This document shows, one piece after another, positions 57,107 through 64,000 of a stretch of DNA of 64,000 bases. Source of the DNA: Symsagittifera roscoffensis (taxonomy: Eukaryota > Xenacoelomorpha > Acoela > Convolutidae); NCBI RefSeq assembly GCF_963678635.1, contig NC_087069.1:54666928-54730927 (forward strand), read 5' to 3'. Both the position numbers and the translations under genes were made by a program. Under the pieces are notes generated by a model that did no database searches, had not been told where the DNA came from, and saw nothing but the letters and a program-made list of their open reading frames with translations. Numbering within the stretch: position 1 is the first letter of the stretch; every line of letters starts with the position of its first letter.

Positions 57107-58704
57107 CAGGTAAGTATGAATTATACATATTATTAACTAATTAAAATAAAAATTAGAAACTAACCATTCTTTATCCATGTCTTCTTTAGAATTTTAGCCT
57201 TCATCCAACGATCATCTGAAAAATTCACAAAAGAAAAATAAAAAATAGAAAACTCCTCCAAAACTGTTTAAGACTCTATTAATTTTTTGCACCAACAATT
57301 AAATAAATATAATACCAATGCAGTAATTTAATTTATAAATTTTTTTCCCCACAAGCAGTAAATCTAATTATGATGAAAATTTGTAACTTAATTTTCCCAA
57401 CAAATAGCAGTAAAATTTGAATTTCTATGTAGTAAATTAATAAAACGCAAATGCAGTACTAACTTTTTGATATTTTCATTCACTCGCACAAGAATTCTAT
57501 CCAAACTCGCACAGCTCGCCCACGAAGAATTGTTTAAATAATGAATTTCAGTTTCAAGCTTTCACACTCAACAACTCTAACACACGATAACAAATTTCAA
57601 ACTTTCCTTTAACCCGGTTGGAAAAGAATTATATACTAAGCAACACTAACCAACGCAGCTTACTAAACACCACAAATCATAGAATAACAGCATGACTAAG
57701 AAAAGGAAACCAACGGTACCCAAACCGGATTAACCCAGTTTAAAACTGGATAATTTATTCTTTTGAAGACTATTATAAAGTCTAAGAAAGAAATAATAAA
57801 ACACAAAAAAGTCGAAAGACAAACCCATACCACAAACAATTTGATTTTTGAAAAAAGGACACAACCAACAAAACATAAGAAAAATCACAACAAACCCAAT
57901 ATAAAACGTTGTCACATAACAGGACCTCTCACAAAAACCGCATGCAATCATACTCCCACTCCTGGCCTAACCCACCAGAAGAGGACGTCCTGAGCATGCT
58001 CTATAGCCGGCCTAACCCACCGCGCTACATCCACGCTTTGTGACACACACTCCTATTTTTAATAAGAGCTACTCAAGGGTGAGTAACTCTTCAAAATAAC
58101 TGAACTAAAACAAAAAGCTTTTGTGAAAACAACTAACCAAAATCATAATTAAAAAACATTAAACTAATAAAAGTTTTATAAAATGTAAATTATATTATGC
58201 AATATATAGATCAGCATACAAGACCAACGACGAACATACAAAGACAAAACGACCCCACTACACTCGAAAAAGAATGGCCAACCACAATCGATATGCCGCT
58301 CACAAACACAACTCAAAGGATTTAGAGTACGACTTGACTTCGCAGAAAAGGACTTCATTGAACTAGACCAATGACCACCTCGATGTTCAAGTATACGTAC
58401 AGATCCGAGTAACCAGGCATCCCCTCCACGCACAATCTCCACGCCATTCCCAGACAAGATCAAACACAAAGAAGTTCTCATCAATGAAACAGAAAAACCT
58501 GACATAGCCAACCATTCTGAAATCAGATTTGAGTTTGTTGCGAAAACCCAGTCGTTGTCATGAGAAGACACAACGATTGAACCTGGAACTTCTCTAACAA
58601 GAGAACCCAGAAGAAATATGATGTTCGCCAAATACCAACGTCCATCATCCATCCTTTGAATTACAGAAAGACTATTCTAAAAAACTCTGTAAAACCCGGA
58701 TGGG
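57107..58704 (+). other. 3' noncoding region, right copy
   Basis: Begins with the candidate intron (donor CAG|GTAAGT at 57109/57110, acceptor CTTCTTTAG| at 57189, 80 nt). It contains the 146-bp block at 58307-58452. An antisense ORF of 158 codons (58176-58652) exists here but is broken in the left copy. Confidence 0.55.
58307..58452 (+). other. Ultraconserved 146-bp block, right copy
   Basis: Identical to the reverse complement of 21083-21228. See the left-copy entry for its content. Confidence 0.55.
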
Positions 58705-59114
58705 TGGAACCTGATCTAAACTACATTTTATGATTGGATAAATTAGATATTTTACCAATGTAAAGTATTTAATATTAACCAATCATGATCCATCTGACTA
58801 ACAATCCACTTATTTGTAAGTGCTGAAATTACTTGTAATTTCAGCACCAGAGAGATTTGAATTTAACTTAGAAATTAGTTGACTCTCCAAGAAGACTTCA
58901 GCAGCCGCAATAAACCAGTATACCCTAGATCTATTGAGCCTAGCAGAGACTAGTTAAACAACCTGAGACTAGATAGTATAAGAGTAAGATTAGGATTGGT
59001 ATTAGACTAAGAAGTTGCACGAATCTATCCGGCCGAAAATAAGATAGCGTGACGAGCAGACGGTGTACCCTATCCGAAATTACTCTATGAGTTATACACT
59101 TCGGTCCTAACTCA
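58705..59114 (+). repeat. 3' LTR, right giant element
   Basis: Identical by eye to 40217-40626. It is followed by TCTGGTGCGACC (59115-59126), the same 12 nt that follow the 5' LTR. Confidence 0.93.
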
Positions 59115-59792
59115 TCTGGTGCGACCTAGTGTTTCTTTGCATTAGATTGCGAAAACTTTCCATCAGTATCAAGTCATGTGGCCTAGCCGATAGCAAACTA
59201 TAACATCAAAAATTGTGATGTTATAGGTTTTTTGAACGATATTTTAACATTGAGCGAAACTATATTATATGAAGTCTATTAAAAAAATTGAGCTGAATTT
59301 TTAAAAAAAAAATACCTGTGACTTTTTTTCAAAAATCTGTTGGTGTTTGAAAACTGACAATTAGGCTAACGTGCGAAATAATTTGTGCTTTTAACGCGTG
59401 TGAGTTTTTTGAACCCCTCATTTTCGTTCGAAGTTTGAATGAGGCAAGACTTTTTGAGTTATTGCATCACTAGACGCTAAAAACAGCCTTTAAAACTTGG
59501 TATGGCGTCCGATGAGAAGCTTCGAACTGATACGAGAATTTTTCTCAACTTTCAATTCAAGCTTAATGTGGACGCCAAATGAAAAAAAAAAGAAATGAAA
59601 AGTTTTTAGCGCTGTTGCATGCGTAGTAAAATTGTTTGCCAACAAAATGAAAAAAAAAATTTCGGTTAGTTTCATAAAGTTACAGAAAAATTTCGAAATT
59701 TTTTTTTAAAAAACTTGTAAATTGTTTTCACATCAGTGAAAATCCAATCAGTGAAAAATTTCAGAAAATCTAATGCAAATATGTTTTTCCAG

Positions 59793-59979
59793 GCGAATGG
59801 CAGGGGAAAGAAGATTCCCCACATCTACTGGAGTGCATGCAACATCACAGACGTGTTCCCCATGCAACTGTCCAGTGTGAGGGAGACGAGTGTGAACAAA
59901 CTGCCGGGCATGGTGGAGTTGGCCAGAAAACAGGACTTCACCATTCTGATGCGGAGGATGCAGGCATTGTTTCCTGCTG
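59793..59979 (+). CDS. TTLL-like gene, exon 3
   Basis: Acceptor ttttccag| and donor |gtaaaa. Enters in phase 0 as exon 2 requires and leaves in phase 1. Encodes HIYWSACNITDVFPMQLSS and then NKLPGMVELARKQDF and MRRMQALFP, matching the TTLL pattern (IYW..., N..PGM.E..RKD, RM..LFP) most like the polyglutamylase group (TTLL6/7/11/13-like). It forms part of the ATP-grasp TTL domain that adds glutamate to tubulin tails. Confidence 0.88.
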
Positions 59980-60433
59980 GTAAAACCATCTCTTGAACTG
60001 TTTTTTTGTTTTTTGTTAATTTGATCAATTTTTCTACGCCCCCATTGTAAAAAAACGTAGCTTATCTGGAATTTTATCAGAATTTTCAAGAGAGCAAAAT
60101 CGCATATTACTAATGTTCATTTTTGAGGATTTTTTAGTATGTTTGCAGAAAATCTTCCAAGATCCATTTCGACACTAATTAATTTGAAGAATCGTTTTGA
60201 AAAAGTGACGGGACAGGATCAGTAGCGAATTAAGGGGGGAGTGGCGGGCTGGATGCTTTTTTCCTCAGGAGATCGATCCACCGACTACCTAAAGGGACCC
60301 CCCTTTGGTACTTTTTTAAGAAATCTCCATTTTCGGTTGGCTGAACTTAAATTTAGTAATACATTTTACAAGTATAGAAGTGTAAGTTCAAGTTTGCGCG
60401 TGAAGCAAGTAGGAGTATACTGATTTCATTCAG

Positions 60434-60561
60434 AGTACGACTTCTACCCCGAGTGTTGGCTCCTCCCCCAAGAGACCAAGATCCTGCTGCAACACCACGA
60501 GGAAGCCAGGAGGGAGGGCAAGAGACAGTGGTACATTCTAAAACCAGATGGGGGCTCACAG
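60434..60561 (+). CDS. TTLL-like gene, exon 4
   Basis: Acceptor ttcattcag| and donor |gtaggg. Phase 1 in, phase 0 out. Encodes YDFYPECWLLPQET, a charged helix, then WYILKPDGGSQ. These correspond to the TTLL (F)FP.TW.LP segment and the ATP-binding W..KP...GCQG segment. Here Gly-Ser replaces the more usual Gly-Cys or Gly-Arg before QG. Confidence 0.9.
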
Positions 60562-61146
60562 GTAGGGATGGCGGTGGGGGGGGGGGGTTTCATTTACATA
60601 CAACACATTGATTCTTTTTCAAACCCTACCCACATTTCAGATTACTATCTTCAAAGTTGTGCTATATGTTATTATGGATAATTTGATGTCAAAATTAAAA
60701 TTGACGGCAAAAATCCCAAGGCGAACTGATTCGTTCACTTATGCGTGAAAATCATGATTATATTATATTACTATTTGTAAGAATTGCATACATTATATTA
60801 TGATAAAATGGAATTTTTGTGAGACCAATTGTAATTTCTAACACTAGATAGAAACTCCTTATACCATTTTTACATATACCATTTTTATCGGAACTCTGAA
60901 CAAAATTTAATCAACTTGACATGTTTGATTTTGCCGGAATTCCTCGCTTCTTCTGAATTTTGGTGTGCGGTTCAAGGTCATCCACAAGGTTATATACGCA
61001 AGTTTTATATAAAAGTTGTTGAAAATCGGCATTTTGTCTTTTGATCAAAACATATTTTTATACTTACACAATTCACCCACTATAATAATATCCATCTATG
61101 GAACTTGGAAAAATTCTGTAAACTTTCGAACAGTGACGTGTTTCAG

Positions 61147-61346
61147 GGCACTGGCATCCGAATAGCAGACCACCCTCTGAAACTAGAAGCAGAGGAGGGA
61201 GGGGGGAGTAACAAGAAGTATGTGGTGCAGAAGTACATTGAGGATCCAGTGCTCATTGATGGACTGAAGTTTGACCTGAGGACGTATGTGTTGATTAGGA
61301 AACTGCAGCCACTTGAGATTCTGTTTGCAAGTGAGGGTATGGCCAG
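61147..61346 (+). CDS. TTLL-like gene, exon 5
   Basis: Acceptor gtttcag| and donor |gtgaga. Encodes GTGIRI, an acidic/Gly-rich insert (EAEEGGGSNKK), then VVQKYIEDPVLIDGLKFDLR and TYVLIRKLQPLEILFASEGMAR. The VQ.YI..P.LIDG.KFDLR.YVL block is the hallmark ATP-grasp/TTL core; it confirms the family. Ends in phase 2; the next exon (expected RF...) was not found before 64000. Confidence 0.95.
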
Positions 61347-62681
61347 GTGAGACAATACAAAAACGCGAATGGTTTTCTGAGCGTACAACTGGTAAGTTGT
61401 TAATTTTGAAAGCTGGACACGCATTGATTTGATACTGCAGTGAAACAAACTTAAAATGGACTTTCATGGTAAAAAAAAAGAAAAACAAATAGTTTTAATT
61501 AGCATTATATTGCGAAAAGGACACATATGGCCAACGGATTTTTTTGAAACGAAAATTCTGTCAACAATTTTTTTTTTTCAAATTCGTCAGAATGATTTTC
61601 TGATCTGTACCAAAACACTACGCAAACATTATTTAGTGCCGCTTGGAAACAAAGTTTATGGGCAATTTTTAGAAGGTTTTGACCAAAAATTGCGTTTTAA
61701 GGCGCGCGGTTGCCGTTAAAGTTTTGGTTGAGATTGGTGTCCTTGGATAAAACTTCGTATCCGTCAAACAAAATTTCTATCGTAAACTATTAGCAATGCA
61801 GGACACTCTTGGTGATCATGGTGCCGAATGCTCCCGCTAAAAAACCCTATATATGGTCTTCGTAAGCCGCAACTGTATATTGGCATACATTTTAATAATA
61901 GGATAATTAGCCAACCTAAAAATGAAAACAATATAATGTAAATCTTGTAACAAAATCTTTTTTGTTTTTTTAACAGAAAAAAAATCAATTTTAAGTGAAA
62001 CATTAAAAAACTCAACTTCTAGACGCATCTACTTGGTTTGATGTTAGCTCTAACTTAAATCATATAAAGATTTTTGTTGTGAAACCAAACGTGAAAATAG
62101 GAACGTGAAATTTTCTACAAAAGAAGTATTTTTGGATTCCAAAGTGGAATCTATTTTCTAGATTTCTCAGCGGAATAAACATTTTATCTGTTAATCCAGT
62201 TTTCTCAAATTGAACCAAGTTTGATCCAAAAATCTTCAATCATGTATTCGTATAGAAAAATTGAAAAGGGGTTTGTGCCATATATAACTTTGGCAGAAAT
62301 TCCCACGATCGTATCTTCACGTTCGTTTTCACATGAGAATTTTCAGTTAATTTAATTTGGAGCTAACAGGAAATCAATTAGATGCATCTATAAGTTGAGC
62401 GTTTTTAGTGTTTCACTTCAAATATTTTGCTACAAGGATTAATTTACGGTTAACTATCGGTTCGGTTAACCATCGTGGTTCGGTTACCCACCTTGGCCTT
62501 AAAAAACCTTTTTTAGGTTGACTAATCAGTCTTTTTTCAAAATGTTTAACCATATTTATTGGCGGCTTCTGAAGACCATATACACTCTACTATGGATAAA
62601 TGGACATATAGCGGCAGTATTCAATACCATGAACACCACAAACATATGAATATTTATAGTTTTATTCGTATGTAATTATTA

Positions 62682-62756
<75 letters not shown>

Positions 62757-64000
62757 AGTTTTAACTTTTCTGTCGAGCACAAAGTTTAAGAATGCTAAGA
62801 TAAGAACGTTTAAGAAAAGTGAACTCGATTCAACTTTAAGGCTAGACAGTACCTGCCCACTTTTTATCCAATTTTTTTTCGGTTGCAGATTCAATTCAGT
62901 CTGAGCCGTATTACTTTAAAACAGCAACCACTATGCTCAGGAAAACATATTTTTACCAAACTAATTTGCGCTATGAAATAACGTGAAATCTTTTAAAGTT
63001 TCATAGCTTGAATAGCTTCCTAAACTTTTGAACTTTAGTTTTGCGACTTTCCTTTGACATTTTAAAAGCTTGCCAAAGAAAAATTTGTTTTTTTTTACGA
63101 ACATATTCGTTCTTAAAAAAATATTAAACTGTTTCAAAAATTTTGAATAGCTTGGATAGTTAAACCAATTCGCTCTTATAAAATACTTTTTTTTGTTGCT
63201 TAATCGCTTGAGTAGCTTACTAAGAAACTTTGTAAATTTTCGCCAAATGATTCGCTCTGAAAACAACAAGAAACTATTTCAAAGTGTCAAATTTTGATTA
63301 TGCTCCATAGGAAAACTTAATTTTCTTGCTTAGAAAAGCTCAAATTCTTAGAACACTGATTCGCGCTATCAAATAGCTTGAAATATTTCAATGTTTCATG
63401 GCTGGAATTGCTTAAACTTAAAAAAATACACACTCATATATACATGAAGAAAAAAGCATTGATAATTTGTTTTATTTTTTTCAAAAGTAGAATAACTGAA
63501 ACTTTTCGCCCATTACTTCGTGGTGGTTGCAGCGGTACAATTTTTTATGATGTGTGAAGGTTGAGTTCAAATTCCGAGCTTGTCTTAAAACTATGACTAT
63601 TTTAAAACCTTAAGCAATTAGCTATGTCCTCATAAAAACTACCAAACAGAAAAAGACACGATGTTTCTATTTTGAGCGTCATATTGTTACTAATTTCTGA
63701 CGTTAAATAAGTATTGAGTGTAAGTGTGCATGAATACCACCTGAACAAACGGTTCCAATTTTTGGATTTGACTGACGATTGAACACCACATAAAAGCATT
63801 CTACTCTCTTGCTTGTCTGAACCGTGTTCAACTGACCACAATCGGCTAGACTTGAATTTAATTTTAAAAAACTAAGACACATCAATTTTCTTGAAGAGCA
63901 ATTGTGTTTATAGAAAAAATCTTATAAGACGCAATTCAATAATGAAGATCGTCTTGTCTGCTCCCTATGCATGCAAAACGCTGTCAAAGTTTATTTTTTT
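61347..64000. other. TTLL intron 5, no further exon seen
   Basis: AT-rich sequence without a TTLL continuation. It contains the dinucleotide repeat at about 62683-62756. A 'gaccaaaaattgcgttttaaggcgcgc' type stretch near 61680 resembles the interior end of the hAT-like MITE at 20038, suggesting a decayed relative. Confidence 0.5.
62683..62756. repeat. (TA)n(TG)n microsatellite
   Basis: About 27 TA units run directly into about 9 TG units. Confidence 0.9.

Larger units (their letters stand above)
40217..59114 (+). mobile_element. Giant env-bearing Ty3/gypsy retroelement, right copy (18.9 kb)
   Basis: Same ORF order as the left copy, in the opposite orientation. The two 410-bp LTRs (40217-40626 and 58705-59114) appear identical. 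ORFs differ from the left copy at roughly one amino acid in ten to twenty, so this is a separate insertion and not a recent inverted duplicate. gag-pol, orf155, orf62 and env are broken; orf77, orf76, ORF379 and orf601 are open. The 3' LTR is followed by TCTGGTGCGACC, copied from the leader start. Flanks are AAGT on the left and TAGT after that extra segment, so the target duplication is imperfect. It lies sense to TTLL. Confidence 0.92.

Noticed and set aside
58176-58652. 158-codon antisense ORF in the 3' region of the right copy
   Set aside because: The left copy breaks it with stops and frame changes; only the 146-bp part is conserved, better explained as a nucleotide-level element.
20403-59114. 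The inverted pair as a recent palindromic duplication or assembly fold-back
   Set aside because: The arms differ throughout by substitutions and indels and have different LTR ends, and the left copy has its own AACT target duplication.
59502-59575. tggcgtcc/ggacgcca inverted pair as MITE ends
   Set aside because: Only 8 bp, with no target duplication seen.
62679-62894. 71-codon minus-strand ORF
   Set aside because: It is largely the translation of the TA/TG microsatellite.

Overview
The window is metazoan-type nuclear DNA: AT-rich, with spliced host exons, consensus GT-AG introns, LTR retrotransposons, a LINE remnant and MITEs. The only host gene I can support is a tubulin-tyrosine-ligase-like (TTLL) gene on the + strand. 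Five of its exons are visible (19240-19427, 19717-19837, 59793-59979, 60434-60561, 61147-61346) and it continues past the right edge. I cannot name the phylum; an invertebrate is likely.

Layout. 1-9.6 kb has no convincing gene. It holds an old diverged duplication (about 0.2-1.65 kb against 2.7-3.8 kb), a small GC-richer patch, and two MITEs of one family with 8-bp target duplications. At 9.65 kb a LINE reverse-transcriptase remnant is cut by a decayed 7.0-kb Ty3/gypsy element (9924-16951; 246/245-bp LTRs, 5-bp target duplication GCTGC). 17-19.2 kb is noncoding. TTLL exons 1 and 2 follow, then a hAT-like MITE.

TTLL intron 2 (19838-59792, about 40 kb) is occupied by two copies of one very large retrovirus-like element, in opposite orientations with their 5' ends facing across a 0.9-kb spacer. 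The left copy is 20403-39309 (minus strand) and the right copy is 40217-59114 (plus strand). Each is about 18.9 kb with 410-bp LTRs. In sense order each carries: LTR, primer-binding site, a 77-aa ORF, a structured leader, a basic 155-aa ORF, a single-frame gag-protease-RT-RNaseH-integrase polyprotein of about 2.7 thousand codons, two small membrane ORFs (76 and 62 aa) joined by an ATGA stop/start overlap, a 379-codon open frame with no ATG at all, an 872-aa envelope-like glycoprotein, a 601-aa orphan ORF joined to env by another ATGA overlap, a conserved 80-nt intron, a 146-bp block identical in both copies, and the 3' LTR.

This eight-ORF element is the main discovery candidate. Reverse transcriptase, protease and integrase mark it as Ty3/gypsy (Metaviridae). 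The size, envelope-like ORF, orphan ORFs, apparent splicing and stop/start coupling make it look like a complex endogenous retrovirus. The left copy has one visible lesion (1 nt lost near gag codon 21). The right copy has several stops and frameshifts although its two LTRs are identical, which suggests it was moved in trans. The right 3' LTR is also followed by 12 nt that copy the leader/primer-binding-site start. The two copies form a near-palindrome of about 38 kb inside the host intron.
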